Shown here piece after piece: positions 1-9,132 of a stretch of 26,921 nt of DNA. Numbering within the stretch: position 1 is the first letter of the stretch; every line of letters begins with the position of its first letter. The DNA comes from Clostridia bacterium. GTDB lineage: Bacteria; Bacillota_A; Clostridia; Oscillospirales; CAG-272. Where the stretch lies: positions 1 to 26,921 of the forward strand of contig JAFTUD010000023.1 in the NCBI GenBank assembly GCA_017466455.1. The letters are read 5' to 3'. The translations under genes and the position numbers were made by a program. Under the pieces are notes generated by a model that searched no databases, was not told where the DNA came from, and saw nothing but the letters and a program-made list of their open reading frames with translations.

Positions 1-32
1 AGGCAAAAAAGACAGCCACTTCAGTGGCTGCC
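1..32 (-). terminator. Intrinsic terminator downstream of rpsT
   Basis: On the minus strand the arms at 24-30 and 13-19 form a 7-bp GC-containing stem with a tetraloop, followed directly by a run of six T (bases 10-5). It lies about 110 nt past the rpsT stop and is the only hairpin there with a U-tract. There is no T-run on the plus-strand side, so it acts only on minus transcripts. Confidence 0.8.
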
Positions 33-143
33 TGTAAAGATGATGCGATTGGCGAATCTTTCAATATGTCTTGAGACATCGCAAGTATTATGCCCTTATA
101 GGGCTTGTGCATACCACTAGTTTACTAGTGGTTTTGATTTAGC
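33..143 (-). other. rpsT 3' untranslated region with stacked hairpins
   Basis: About 110 nt lie between the rpsT stop and its terminator. They hold an 8-bp perfect hairpin (113-120 with 125-132, loop of four), a 5-bp hairpin (92-96 with 100-104) and a short one (70-73 with 82-85). None has a U-tract, so they probably do not terminate. They may stabilise the mRNA 3' end or be part of a 3'-UTR-derived small RNA; that is inference. I see no open reading frame with a ribosome binding site here. Confidence 0.35.
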
Positions 144-407
144 TTACGCCATCTTGTTATACATAAGAGTGAAGGCGCTCTTCTTGTGTGCAGCGTTATT
201 CTTGTGAAGAAGACCGTGAGCAACAGCTTGGTCAACCTTCTTAACAGCAGCTACATAAGCAACTTTTGCAGCCTCCTTGTCACCGCTTTCAACAGCAGCC
301 TTAAACTTCTTAATGGTTGTGTTGAGCTGAGATTTGAGCATCTTGTTACGAAGAGTCTTGGTAGCAATAACCTTAACGCGCTTCTTAGCAGATTTGATGT
401 TAGGCAT
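144..407 (-). CDS. rpsT: 30S ribosomal protein S20
   Basis: S20 is a primary binding protein of 16S rRNA in the small subunit body. The 87-residue product has the usual S20 length and composition: an N-terminal PNIKSAKKRVK stretch, very high lysine content, a helical middle (LNTTIKKFKAAV) and the C-terminal HKNNAAHKKSAFTLMYNKM block that is the family signature. The start is fixed by a GGAGG site at 417-421 (minus strand), 9 nt before the ATG. It is transcribed alone, from a promoter at 502-530 to the terminator at 1-32, divergently from rpoB. Its roughly 90-nt leader can fold (see 438-488), which leaves room for autogenous control, as is known for S20 in enterobacteria; the structure here is not one I recognise. 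Confidence 0.97.
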   Translation of the reverse strand: MPNIKSAKKRVKVIATKTLRNKMLKSQLNTTIKKFKAAVESGDKEAAKVAYVAAVKKVDQAVAHGLLHKNNAAHKKSAFTLMYNKMA

Positions 408-437
408 GAATTGTATCCTCCTTTTTTAATCTAATCC

Positions 438-488
438 AACAGATGCACTATCCGTTGCCTGAGAGGGTGCTCCGAATAAGGGTCTGTT
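438..488 (-). promoter_or_regulatory. Candidate structured rpsT leader
   Basis: In the rpsT 5' leader a 6-bp closing stem (483-488 with 438-443) encloses a second 4-bp stem (467-470 with 445-448) and an inner 3-bp hairpin (464-466 with 458-460); a further weak CC/GG hairpin can form at 472-481. It ends about 17 nt before the ribosome binding site. A folded leader of a single-gene ribosomal protein mRNA suggests autoregulation by the product, but there is no match to a leader family I know and the stems are short. Confidence 0.35.
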
Positions 489-501
489 CATTCGCTTACA
501 T

Positions 502-530
502 ATGATACCACAAACGATTTGCAAAATCAA
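502..530 (-). promoter_or_regulatory. rpsT promoter
   Basis: On the minus strand a -35 box TTGATT (525-530) and a -10 box TATCAT (502-507) are separated by exactly 17 nt. Transcription would begin near 495, giving a leader of roughly 90 nt. Confidence 0.7.
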
Positions 531-736
531 TACCTTTTTGAAATTTTCTTAAAATTTTTTTAATTTTCACGCGTGTGTAATGGGAGATAAGGATTACAAG
601 GAACGCCAACCCTCTAAAAGTCCCGCAAAAAAAGTTCACAAAAATTTTACATTTAAACAAATTGTAAACTTTTTAATAATTTTTCGTAAACAAATACAAA
701 AAATCCAAAAAAATGAAAAAAATATAAAATTTATAC
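531..736. other. AT-rich divergent intergenic region with phased A-tracts
   Basis: This is the spacer between the divergent rpsT and rpoB promoters. It holds no credible gene. A-tracts at 698-703, 707-713, 716-722 and 726-729 recur about every 9-10 bp and end just upstream of the rpoB -35 box, which is how UP elements or intrinsically curved activating DNA look. An imperfect inverted repeat lies at 646-668. Confidence 0.4.
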
Positions 737-765
737 TTGACAAATCATATTTTAGGTGCTAAAAT
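737..765 (+). promoter_or_regulatory. rpoBC promoter
   Basis: A perfect consensus TTGACA (737-742) is followed after 17 nt by TAAAAT (760-765). With the A-tracts just upstream this should be strong. Transcription would start near 772, leaving a leader of about 68 nt before rpoB. Confidence 0.85.
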
Positions 766-839
766 AATACTCCGTGCATTAGCGCTTAATATATATAATA
801 TAAAAAATAAAAAAATTAAAATATGGAGTGATTTAGTTT

Positions 840-3800
840 ATGGTCAAAGAACAAAAGCTTGGCAAAAACACAAGAATGAGCTTCGCGAAAATCAACGAAT
901 TGATTGAAATGCCCAATCTTATTGATGTGCAGACAAAATCCTTCGACTGGTTTTTGAAGGAAGGACTTATGGAGGTCCTTCGCGAGTTTTCTCCAATTAC
1001 GGACCATTCGGGAAATATCTCGATTGAATTCGTATCCTTTAGACTCGACACAACGAAGCCTAATCATCCGGTAGAGGAATGTAAGGTTAGAGACACTAAC
1101 TACGCAGCGCCCCTATATGTTACCGTTCGCTTGATGGACAACAACACAGGCGAGGTTAAGGAAAATGATGTATTTATGGGTAACTTCCCACTCATGACCG
1201 ACCACGGTACATTTGTAATCAATGGAGCAGAGCGTGTAGTTGTATCACAAATCGTTCGTTCTCCGGGAATGTATTACGACTCAACCATCGACAAAACAGG
1301 TATGCACAATTTCTCCGCATCCGTTATCCCTTACCGCGGAGCATGGCTTGAGTATGTAACCGACTCCCAAAATGTATTCTATGTAACTATCGACAAGAAT
1401 AAGAAAATGCCTGTAACAATCCTTATCCGTGCGCTCGGCGTTGAAACCGAGGAGGACATTAAGGATATGTTTGGCGAGCTCTTTATGACTCCAACTCTTG
1501 CTAAGGACGATAGCGAAAAGCTCGCTATTGAAAACCTTACCTCAATCAGAGAGGAGGCTCTTAAGGAGATCTATAAAAGACACCGCCCGGGTGAGCCTGC
1601 GACTGCAGAAAGCGCTGAAGCCCTTATCAATAACACACTTTTCGATCCTAAGAGATATGACCTTTATCCCGTTGGACGCTATAAGTTTGATAAGAAGCTC
1701 TCCATCACCGAAAGAATTGTCGGCATGACCCTTACCCGTCCTGTTATCAGTAACAAGACAGGCGAAATCCTCTTTGAAAGCGGAATGGTAATTAAGAAGG
1801 CTGACGCTAAGGTTATCGAGGAGCACTGCGTAAACGAGGTTTATGTTCAGGTTCTTGAAAAGGAAAGCGGAAACATCGTTGAAATCAAGGTATTCGGCAA
1901 CGGTACAGTTGACCCCGTTCACGCTCTTGGCTACGACCTTAAGGACTGTGGCGTAAACGAAAAGATCAATTACGAAAAGCTTATGCAAATCGTTCAGGAC
2001 TGCGCTGGTGATGTTGACGCCATTAAGCTCGCAGTTAAGCGTAATATCGCTGACCTTTGTCCAAAGCACATTACAAGAGAGGATGTTCTCGCATCTATCA
2101 GCTATCTTGTATGCCTTGCTCACGGAATCGGAACAAAGGACGATATCGACCACTTGGGTAACAGAAGACTCCGTTGCGTTGGTGAGCTTCTTCAAAACCA
2201 GGTTCGTATCGGTATGTCAAGAATGGAGAAGATCGTAAAGGAGAGAATGAACTCCGCAAACGAGCCTGACGATCTTTCACCTAAGAACCTTATCAATATC
2301 AGACCAATCGTAACTGCAATCAGAGATTTCTTCGGTTCATCACCGCTTTCACAGTTCATGGACCAAAACAACCCTCTTGCAGAGCTTACACATAAGCGCC
2401 GTATTTCAGCCCTCGGTCCTGGAGGCTTGTCAAGAGACAGAGCCGCATTTGAGGTGCGTGATGTACACTATACCCACTACGGAAGAATGTGTCCTGTTGA
2501 AACACCTGAAGGACCAAACATCGGTCTTATCTCGTATCTTTCAACCTATGCAAAGATCAGCGACTACGGCTTTATCCAAGCTCCGTACCGCAAAATCGTT
2601 GACGGCGTTGTAACTGATGAGGTTGTATATATGACCGCCGATGAGGAGGACGGACATGTAATCGCTCAGGCTTACGAAAAGCTTGATAGCGAGGGCAGAT
2701 TTATAAACAAGAAGATCATTGTTCGTGACAGAGCTGAAATCCTTGAGGTTGAGTCATCTAAGGCTGACTACATGGATGTTTCACCAAAGATGGTTGTATC
2801 CGTTGCAACAGCAATGATTCCGTTTATTGAAAACGATGACAACGCCCGTGCGCTCATGGGATCAAACATGCAGAAGCAGGCAGTTCCGCTTCTTACCTCT
2901 GACTCACCAATCGTTGGTACAGGTATGGAGTATAAGGCAGCTTGTGACTCTGGCGTTGTAGTTCTTGCAAAGAATTCCGGTGTAGTTGAAAGAGTAGATT
3001 CATCAACAATCACCATCCGTACAGACGACGGAAACACAGATAAATATGAGCTTCTCAAGTTCAAGCGCTCCAACCAAACCACCTGCGTAAACCAAAAGCC
3101 AATCGTAGTATTCGGCGAAAGAGTAGAAAAGGGTCAGGTTATCGCTGACGGTCCTGCTACCTCAAACGGTGAAATCGCACTCGGTAAGAACGCGCTTATC
3201 GGCTTTATGACTTGGGAGGGCTACAACTACGAGGACGCGGTTCTTCTTAATGAAAGACTCGTTCGCGACGATGTATATACCTCAATTCACATTGAGGAGC
3301 TTTGCCAAGAGGCAAGAGATACTAAGCTCGGTCCGGAGGAAATCACCCGTGAGGTTCCAAACGCAGGCGAGGATATGCTCAAGAACCTTGATGAGGACGG
3401 TATTGTAAGAATCGGTACAGAGGTTAAGGCTCACGACATTCTCGTTGGTAAGGTTACACCTAAGGGCGAAACAGAGGTTACCGCTGAGGAGAAGCTTCTC
3501 CGTGCAATCTTCGGCGAGAAGGCAAGAGATGTAAGAGATACATCACTCAGAGTTCATAACGGACAAAACGGTATTGTTATCGATGTTAAGATCCTCTCCC
3601 GTGAAAACGGTGATGAGCTTTCACCCGGAGTAAATAAGGTAGTTAAGGTTTATATCGCTCAAAAGAGAAAGATCTCCGTAGGAGATAAGATGGCGGGCCG
3701 TCACGGAAACAAGGGTGTTGTATCAAGAATACTCCCACCCGAGGATATGCCATTCTTGGCTGACGGAACACCGCTTGATATAGTTCTTAACCCACTCGGC

Positions 3801-4727
3801 GTTCCTTCCCGTATGAACATCGGTCAGGTTCTTGAGGTTCATCTTGGAATCGCAGCTAAGAAGCTCGGTTGGAAGATTATGACCCCTGTATTTGACGGTG
3901 CAAAGGAGCAGGACATCTTTGAATGCCTTAAGATGGCAGGACTTTGGAGAGATGTTCTTCCTAACGAAAATACCGACGGAAAGGACCTCTATGAGGAGGT
4001 TATAAGAGAAGACGGTAAGAAGGATATTCAGCGTCTTGATGATGAAACAAGAAACAACCCCGACGCTATCAAGGAGCTGCTTGATTCAGGCAAGCTTAAG
4101 ATTTGCGACGGTAAGACAGTTCTCTACGACGGAAGAACAGGTGTACCGTTTGATAACCCTGTAACCGTAGGAATTATGTACTACCTCAAGCTTCACCACC
4201 TTGTTGACGATAAGATTCACGCTCGTTCAACAGGTCCTTACTCACTCGTAACTCAACAGCCTCTCGGAGGTAAAGCGCAGTTCGGTGGACAGCGTTTCGG
4301 AGAGATGGAGGTATGGGCACTCGAGGCTTACGGTGCTGCATACACGCTTCAAGAAATACTCACAGTTAAGAGTGACGATATTATCGGTAGAACAAAGGCA
4401 TTTGAGGCAATTGTTAAGGGTGCAAATATCCCAACACCGGGTATTCCTGAGTCCTTTAAGGTTCTTGTTAAGGAGCTTCAGGCACTTTCACTTGATATTA
4501 AGATTCTCGATAAGGACGGCAACGAGATTGAATTGTCCGAAATCGGCGAGGAGGATATCGCTCCTATGAACATCGTTGCACCCGCACCGGATGAGGAGGG
4601 CGCAAATGATGAGGAATACTCAGATGAGGATTCCGATTACGATGAGGACGACTCCTACGGCGACGAGGATGAGGAATATCCCGACGATATTGAGAATAGA
4701 AAATTCGACGAGTTCGATGAAGACTAA
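840..4727 (+). CDS. rpoB: DNA-directed RNA polymerase subunit beta
   Basis: This is the beta subunit of RNA polymerase; it forms one pincer of the catalytic cleft and contacts the RNA-DNA hybrid. The 1295-residue product begins with the usual [13 protein letters not shown] and FDWFLKEGL blocks. The rifampicin pocket (about 499-530, [19 protein letters not shown]) has the sensitive-type residues D508, H518, R521 and S523, equal to E. coli D516, H526, R529 and S531. Later signatures include [15 protein letters not shown] and the C-terminal [34 protein letters not shown] region (listed here only as landmarks). The last 45 or so residues are a strongly acidic Asp/Glu/Tyr tail. GGAG at 825-828 stands 11 nt before the ATG, slightly long. 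rpoC follows after 23-29 nt. Unlike most bacteria, rplL is not upstream. Confidence 0.98.
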   Translation: MVKEQKLGKNTRMSFAKINELIEMPNLIDVQTKSFDWFLKEGLMEVLREFSPITDHSGNISIEFVSFRLDTTKPNHPVEECKVRDTNYAAPLYVTVRLMDNNTGEVKENDVFMGNFPLMTDHGTFVINGAERVVVSQIVRSPGMYYDSTIDKTGMHNFSASVIPYRGAWLEYVTDSQNVFYVTIDKNKKMPVTILIRALGVETEEDIKDMFGELFMTPTLAKDDSEKLAIENLTSIREEALKEIYKRHRPGEPATAESAEALINNTLFDPKRYDLYPVGRYKFDKKLSITERIVGMTLTRPVISNKTGEILFESGMVIKKADAKVIEEHCVNEVYVQVLEKESGNIVEIKVFGNGTVDPVHALGYDLKDCGVNEKINYEKLMQIVQDCAGDVDAIKLAVKRNIADLCPKHITREDVLASISYLVCLAHGIGTKDDIDHLGNRRLRCVGELLQNQVRIGMSRMEKIVKERMNSANEPDDLSPKNLINIRPIVTAIRDFFGSSPLSQFMDQNNPLAELTHKRRISALGPGGLSRDRAAFEVRDVHYTHYGRMCPVETPEGPNIGLISYLSTYAKISDYGFIQAPYRKIVDGVVTDEVVYMTADEEDGHVIAQAYEKLDSEGRFINKKIIVRDRAEILEVESSKADYMDVSPKMVVSVATAMIPFIENDDNARALMGSNMQKQAVPLLTSDSPIVGTGMEYKAACDSGVVVLAKNSGVVERVDSSTITIRTDDGNTDKYELLKFKRSNQTTCVNQKPIVVFGERVEKGQVIADGPATSNGEIALGKNALIGFMTWEGYNYEDAVLLNERLVRDDVYTSIHIEELCQEARDTKLGPEEITREVPNAGEDMLKNLDEDGIVRIGTEVKAHDILVGKVTPKGETEVTAEEKLLRAIFGEKARDVRDTSLRVHNGQNGIVIDVKILSRENGDELSPGVNKVVKVYIAQKRKISVGDKMAGRHGNKGVVSRILPPEDMPFLADGTPLDIVLNPLGVPSRMNIGQVLEVHLGIAAKKLGWKIMTPVFDGAKEQDIFECLKMAGLWRDVLPNENTDGKDLYEEVIREDGKKDIQRLDDETRNNPDAIKELLDSGKLKICDGKTVLYDGRTGVPFDNPVTVGIMYYLKLHHLVDDKIHARSTGPYSLVTQQPLGGKAQFGGQRFGEMEVWALEAYGAAYTLQEILTVKSDDIIGRTKAFEAIVKGANIPTPGIPESFKVLVKELQALSLDIKILDKDGNEIELSEIGEEDIAPMNIVAPAPDEEGANDEEYSDEDSDYDEDDSYGDEDEEYPDDIENRKFDEFDED

Positions 4728-4756
4728 CAAAATTTACTAAAAGAAGGAAAATGCTG

Positions 4757-7700
4757 ATGGAACATACATTTGATTCTATAAAAATTGGTCTTGCTTCTCC
4801 TGAAATGATTAGAAGTTGGTCTTGGGGCGAGGTAACAAAGCCCGAGACCATCAACTACCGTACTCAAAAGCCCGAAAAGGACGGTCTTTTCTGTGACAAA
4901 ATCTTTGGCCCAACAAAGGACTGGGAGTGCGGATGCGGTAGATATAAGCGCTCTCGTCATAAGGGACACAAGTGCGAAAAGTGCGGCGTTGAGGTAACGA
5001 CCAAAAAGGTTCGTCGTGAGAGAATGGGACATATTGAGCTTGCTTGTCCCGTTGCGCACATTTGGTATTCAAAGGCTAACCCGTCAAGAATGGCAACATT
5101 CCTTGATATTTCGCCAAAGGCAATGGAAAATGTTATCTACTTCGTACAAAGAATAGTAACTGATCCCGGTGATACACCGCTTTTGAAATATCAGGTGCTT
5201 ACCGAGAACGAATACCAAGAAAATTACGAAAAATATGAAACCCGTTTTAAGGCTGAAATGGGCGCCGAGGCTATCAAAAAGCTTCTTGCTGAGATAGATG
5301 TTGAGGAGCTTTCAAAGCAGCTTAAGGAGGAGCTTGAGGCAGTAAGCGGAAGCTCACAAAAGAAGAATAAGCTCGTAAAGAGACTTAAAATAGTTGAGGA
5401 GTTTAGAAAGAGTGGAAATCGTCCTGAATGGATGGTTCTTGATGTGCTTCCGGTTCTCCCGCCTGAAATCCGTCCAATGGTTTCTCTTGACGGCGGAAGA
5501 TACGCAGCATCTGATATCAACGATCTCTATCGTAGAGTTATCAACAGAAATAACCGCTTGAAGAAGCTTATTGAGCTTCGTACTCCCGATATGATTATCA
5601 AGAACGAGAAGAGAATGCTTCAAGAGGCAGTTGACGCTCTTATTGATAATAGCAAGGTTAAAAACCCTGTAACAGGTCCTAATAAGCGTCAGCTTAAATC
5701 ACTATCCGAAATGCTCAGAGGTAAGCAGGGACGCTTCCGTCAAAACCTTCTCGGTAAGCGTGTTGACTACTCAGGTCGTAGCGTTATCGTAGTAGGACCT
5801 AACCTTAAGATTTATCAGTGCGGACTCCCACGCGAAATGGCACTTGAGCTGTTCAAGCCATTCGTTATGAAGCGCTTGACTGATACTCAAAAGGCAGCAA
5901 ATATTAAGGAAGCAAAGAAGAAGGTAGAGCAGGTAGCTGATGAGGTTTGGGACGCACTCGAGGTAGTTATTAAGGACCACCCCGTGCTTCTTAACCGTGC
6001 GCCAACACTTCACCGTCTTTCAATTCAGGCATTTGAGCCTGTGCTTGTAGAGGGTAGAGCAATTAAGCTCCATCCACTCGTATGTAAGGCATTTAACGCC
6101 GACTTTGACGGTGACCAAATGCCTGTCCATGTACCGCTTTCAAACGAGGCTCAAGCCGAGGCAAGATTCCTTATGCTCTCTGCAAACAACCTCTTGAAGC
6201 CGGTTGACGGCAAGGCTATTGCAGTACCGTCACAGGATATGGTGCTTGGATCATATTACCTCACACTTGACCCAAGAGACGGAGAAAAGGGTGCAGGAAG
6301 CGTATATCGCAATATGGATGAAGCAATCATGGCGTATGAAAATGGCGACCTTGAGCTTCATGCTCCTATCAAAATAAGAGTTGAAAAGGAAATTGACGGC
6401 GAAAAGAAGACAAAGGTTATTGACGCAACACTCGGTAGACTTATCTTCAATAGCAACATTCCTCAGGACCTTGGCTATGTAAACAGAGCTGAGGAGCCAT
6501 TCGCTCTTGAAATCAATTTCGTAGCAGGAAGTAAGCAGCTTTCCCAAATCGTTGACCGTACAATCAAGATTCACGGCTTCACAATGGCAGCCGAGGTTCT
6601 TGACAGCATCAAGGAAATGGGCTATAAGTATTCAACAAGAGCATCACTTTCAATCTCCGTTGCCGACATGGTAATTCCTGAAGAGAAATACCATATCGTA
6701 AAGGAGGCGGAGGCTCAGGTAGATGAAATCTTCAACTACTATAAAGAGGGTGAGCTTACCGATGTTGAAAGATATAACTGCGTAATTGATATCTGGAACA
6801 AGGCAACAAACGATGTTGTCGCTCAAATCCAACAAAAGTTCAATAAATATAACCCAATCAAGATGATGTCCGACTCCGGTGCCCGTGGTAGCATGACACA
6901 GATGCGTCAGCTCGCAGGTATGCGTGGACTTATGTTCTCCGCAACAGGTAAGACAATGGAAATTCCGATTAAGTCAAACTTCCGTGAGGGACTTACAATT
7001 CTTGAATATTTCGTAGCTGCAAGATCAGCTCGTAAATCACTTTCCGATACCGCGCTTAAGACCGCTGACTCAGGATACCTTACAAGAAGACTTGTTGATG
7101 TATCACACGGTGTAATCATTTGTGAGCATGACTGCGGAACAAGAGATTATATGGTGGCAAGCGACATTAAGGAAGGCAACGAGGTTGTTGAAAAGCTCGC
7201 TGACAGAATTCTCGGAAGATACACCGTTGAGGATGTAATTGATCCTACAACAGGTGAGGTAATCGTTAAGGAAAACGAGATGATTAGATCTGAGGCAGTT
7301 GATAAAATCGTTAAATCGGGCATTACCGAGGTTAAGGTTCGTTCGGTTCTCCGTTGCCAGACAAAGGGTGGCGTATGCGCTCATTGCTACGGTATGGACC
7401 TTGCAACATCTAAGCCTGTCAACATCGGTGAGGCAGTCGGCGTAATCGCAGCTCAGTCAATCGGTGAGCCTGGTACACAGCTTACGATGAGAACCTTCCA
7501 TACAGGTGGTGTCGCATCAGCTAACATTACACAGGGTCTACCAAGAGTTGAGGAGCTATTTGAGGCAAGACGCCCGAAGAAGCCTGCAATCGCAAGCGAG
7601 GCAGTCGGTAATGTTGAAATCGTTCCCGACGGAAAGATTAATAAGCTTGTTATAACCGATGAGGAAACAGGCAAGGAATATAAGTACGATGTTCCATTTG

Positions 7701-8272
7701 GAACTACCATAATTGTTCATGACGGCGACCGCGTTGAAAGAGGTCAGGCACTCACAGAGGGCTATATGTATCCAAACGATATTCTCAATATCAACGGTAT
7801 TGAGGCGGTATATGACTACATTGTACGCGAGGTACAAAAGGTTTACCGTTCACAAAATGTTGATGTTGATGATAAGCATGTCGAGGTTATCGCCCGTCAA
7901 ATGACAAGAATGGTTAAAATTGAGGATAGCGGAGACGCAGACCTTATCGTCGGCACAAGCGTTGATAAGGATGAATTTAACCGCGCTAACGAGGAGGTTA
8001 GAGCAAGAATTGCAGCAGGTGAGGTTACACTTCGCGAGGCAGTTGGCTCTCCTGTTCTTCACGGTATTACAACCGCAGCATCCTCTACGGAATCCTTCCT
8101 ATCCGCAGCATCCTTCCAGGAAACAACAAGGGCGCTCACCGATGCCGCAATCCGCGGTAAGGTTGACCACCTTCGCGGACTCAAGGAAAATGTTATTATC
8201 GGTAAGCTCATTCCTGCAGGAACAGGACTTGCAGAGTATAACAAGATCGGCGTAAAAAAGGCAGATAAATAA
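4757..8272 (+). CDS. rpoC: DNA-directed RNA polymerase subunit beta'
   Basis: This is the catalytic beta' subunit of RNA polymerase. From the first ATG (4751) it is 1173 residues, but the AAGGA site at 4744-4748 is only 2 nt from that codon and 8 nt from the second ATG at 4757, so I prefer 4757 ([18 protein letters not shown]). Numbered from 4751: an N-terminal zinc ribbon C60/C62/C75/C78; the active-site NADFDGDQ with magnesium-binding D451, D453 and D455; the second zinc site C795, C869, C876, C879; and the trigger-loop region ending near [16 protein letters not shown]. All catalytic residues are present. It is cotranscribed with rpoB and ends at a strong terminator (8282-8312). rpsL and rpsG, which often follow, are absent. 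Confidence 0.97.
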   Translation: MEHTFDSIKIGLASPEMIRSWSWGEVTKPETINYRTQKPEKDGLFCDKIFGPTKDWECGCGRYKRSRHKGHKCEKCGVEVTTKKVRRERMGHIELACPVAHIWYSKANPSRMATFLDISPKAMENVIYFVQRIVTDPGDTPLLKYQVLTENEYQENYEKYETRFKAEMGAEAIKKLLAEIDVEELSKQLKEELEAVSGSSQKKNKLVKRLKIVEEFRKSGNRPEWMVLDVLPVLPPEIRPMVSLDGGRYAASDINDLYRRVINRNNRLKKLIELRTPDMIIKNEKRMLQEAVDALIDNSKVKNPVTGPNKRQLKSLSEMLRGKQGRFRQNLLGKRVDYSGRSVIVVGPNLKIYQCGLPREMALELFKPFVMKRLTDTQKAANIKEAKKKVEQVADEVWDALEVVIKDHPVLLNRAPTLHRLSIQAFEPVLVEGRAIKLHPLVCKAFNADFDGDQMPVHVPLSNEAQAEARFLMLSANNLLKPVDGKAIAVPSQDMVLGSYYLTLDPRDGEKGAGSVYRNMDEAIMAYENGDLELHAPIKIRVEKEIDGEKKTKVIDATLGRLIFNSNIPQDLGYVNRAEEPFALEINFVAGSKQLSQIVDRTIKIHGFTMAAEVLDSIKEMGYKYSTRASLSISVADMVIPEEKYHIVKEAEAQVDEIFNYYKEGELTDVERYNCVIDIWNKATNDVVAQIQQKFNKYNPIKMMSDSGARGSMTQMRQLAGMRGLMFSATGKTMEIPIKSNFREGLTILEYFVAARSARKSLSDTALKTADSGYLTRRLVDVSHGVIICEHDCGTRDYMVASDIKEGNEVVEKLADRILGRYTVEDVIDPTTGEVIVKENEMIRSEAVDKIVKSGITEVKVRSVLRCQTKGGVCAHCYGMDLATSKPVNIGEAVGVIAAQSIGEPGTQLTMRTFHTGGVASANITQGLPRVEELFEARRPKKPAIASEAVGNVEIVPDGKINKLVITDEETGKEYKYDVPFGTTIIVHDGDRVERGQALTEGYMYPNDILNINGIEAVYDYIVREVQKVYRSQNVDVDDKHVEVIARQMTRMVKIEDSGDADLIVGTSVDKDEFNRANEEVRARIAAGEVTLREAVGSPVLHGITTAASSTESFLSAASFQETTRALTDAAIRGKVDHLRGLKENVIIGKLIPAGTGLAEYNKIGVKKADK

Positions 8273-8281
8273 AATAAAAAC

Positions 8282-8312
8282 CAAGCCATACACTTGTATG
8301 GCTTGATTTTTT
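8282..8312 (+). terminator. rpoBC terminator
   Basis: A 9-bp perfect stem (8282-8290 with 8297-8305) is followed by a T-rich run from 8307. It lies 10 nt after the rpoC stop and closes the operon before plsY. Confidence 0.9.
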
Positions 8313-8355
8313 AATAATAATTAACAATTTTAGACTCGAAATTTTGCGTTATATA

Positions 8356-8384
8356 TTGAATTTAGGAGTAAATAGTTGTATAAT
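8356..8384 (+). promoter_or_regulatory. plsY promoter
   Basis: TTGAAT (8356-8361), a 17-nt spacer and a perfect TATAAT (8379-8384) lie upstream of plsY, giving a leader of about 53 nt. Confidence 0.75.
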
Positions 8385-8443
8385 TGATTATATTTTTGAA
8401 AAAGTCAAGGAGATGAAATTCAAAATTTCTAAGCTGATGAGAA

Positions 8444-9091
8444 ATGAAGTATTTATTTTGTATACTAATAGGATATTTGCTTGGATGTCTTAGTCCGTCG
8501 GCGCTTGTTGCGAAAATAACGGGTACAGACCTAAGACGGAGTGGAACGAAAAATCTCGGCTCAACAAATGTTTCTCTTGTTATAGGTAAATGGTGGGGAC
8601 TTTTTGTAATGGCTTTTGACATTATGAAATCGTATCTTGCGTGTAAAATTGCAACACATTTAGTTGAAATGCCGCATATAGGACTTGTGGTAGGCTTGTT
8701 TGCCGTTGCAGGACATGTTTTCCCCTTCTATATGAACTTTAAGGGCGGAAAGGGGCTTGCCCCCTATGCAGGACTTGTGCTTGCGTATAATCACTGGATT
8801 TTCTTGTTTTTGCTCGTTACATGCACAGCCCTTCTTATAATCCTAAATCACGGATATATAATGTCATACTCCGCCGCAATACTGTTTTGTATCATTTCAA
8901 GCGCATTGTCGCGAGATGTATGGGTGTTTATCCTTACAGCCCTTGCAGGCGCACTCATTATGTGGCGACACAGAGGTAATGTAAGACAAGCCCACGAGGG
9001 AACAGATATGAATGTAAGAGCATATGTGGCAAAACTATTCAAGCGACATAAAAAATCAAGCGATAGCTCCGATGACCAAAATAACAAATAA
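8444..9091 (+). CDS. plsY: Acyl-phosphate:glycerol-3-phosphate acyltransferase
   Basis: PlsY is an integral membrane enzyme that moves an acyl chain from acyl-phosphate to sn-glycerol-3-phosphate, making lysophosphatidic acid, the first step of phospholipid synthesis. The 215 residues match the family: several hydrophobic segments, motif 1 as SGTKNLGSTN (about 34-43), motif 2 as GHVFPFYMNFKGGKG (about 90-104) and a C-terminal HRGNVRQAHEGTDM. Motif 1 is unusual, having TK for the common SG and lacking the Arg that normally follows GATN. The start is awkward: an in-frame TGA sits at 8438, so 8444 is the earliest ATG, yet it has no good ribosome binding site. The AAGGAG site at 8407-8412 serves an overlapping out-of-frame ATG at 8413 (25 codons, to 8490), so translation may be coupled. 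Confidence 0.88.
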   Translation: MKYLFCILIGYLLGCLSPSALVAKITGTDLRRSGTKNLGSTNVSLVIGKWWGLFVMAFDIMKSYLACKIATHLVEMPHIGLVVGLFAVAGHVFPFYMNFKGGKGLAPYAGLVLAYNHWIFLFLLVTCTALLIILNHGYIMSYSAAILFCIISSALSRDVWVFILTALAGALIMWRHRGNVRQAHEGTDMNVRAYVAKLFKRHKKSSDSSDDQNNK

Positions 9092-9094
9092 ACA

Positions 9095-9132
9095 AAACCC
9101 CTAATGCAGTCGCATTAGGGGTTTGTTTTTTT
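9095..9132. terminator. Shared two-way terminator between plsY and the CotH gene
   Basis: A 13-bp perfect stem (9095-9107 with 9112-9124, tetraloop) has a long T-run on the plus side and a T-rich run on the minus side. It ends plsY from the left and the 9131-12865 gene from the right. Confidence 0.9.

Noticed and set aside
113..132. First hairpin after rpsT as its terminator
   Set aside because: The stem is perfect but is not followed by a U-tract on either strand; the hairpin at 13-30 fits better.
438..488. Glycine riboswitch in the rpsT leader
   Set aside because: A CTCTCAGGCAA-like string caught the eye, but the rest of the aptamer core is missing and the gene context is wrong.
580..762. 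60-codon plus-strand frame upstream of rpoB
   Set aside because: It runs across the rpoB promoter, consists of low-complexity Lys/Asn/Ile and has no ribosome binding site.
1542..2195. 217-codon open frame on the minus strand
   Set aside because: It lies wholly inside rpoB, has no ribosome binding site or recognisable domain, and is a codon-bias shadow of the biased rpoB frame.
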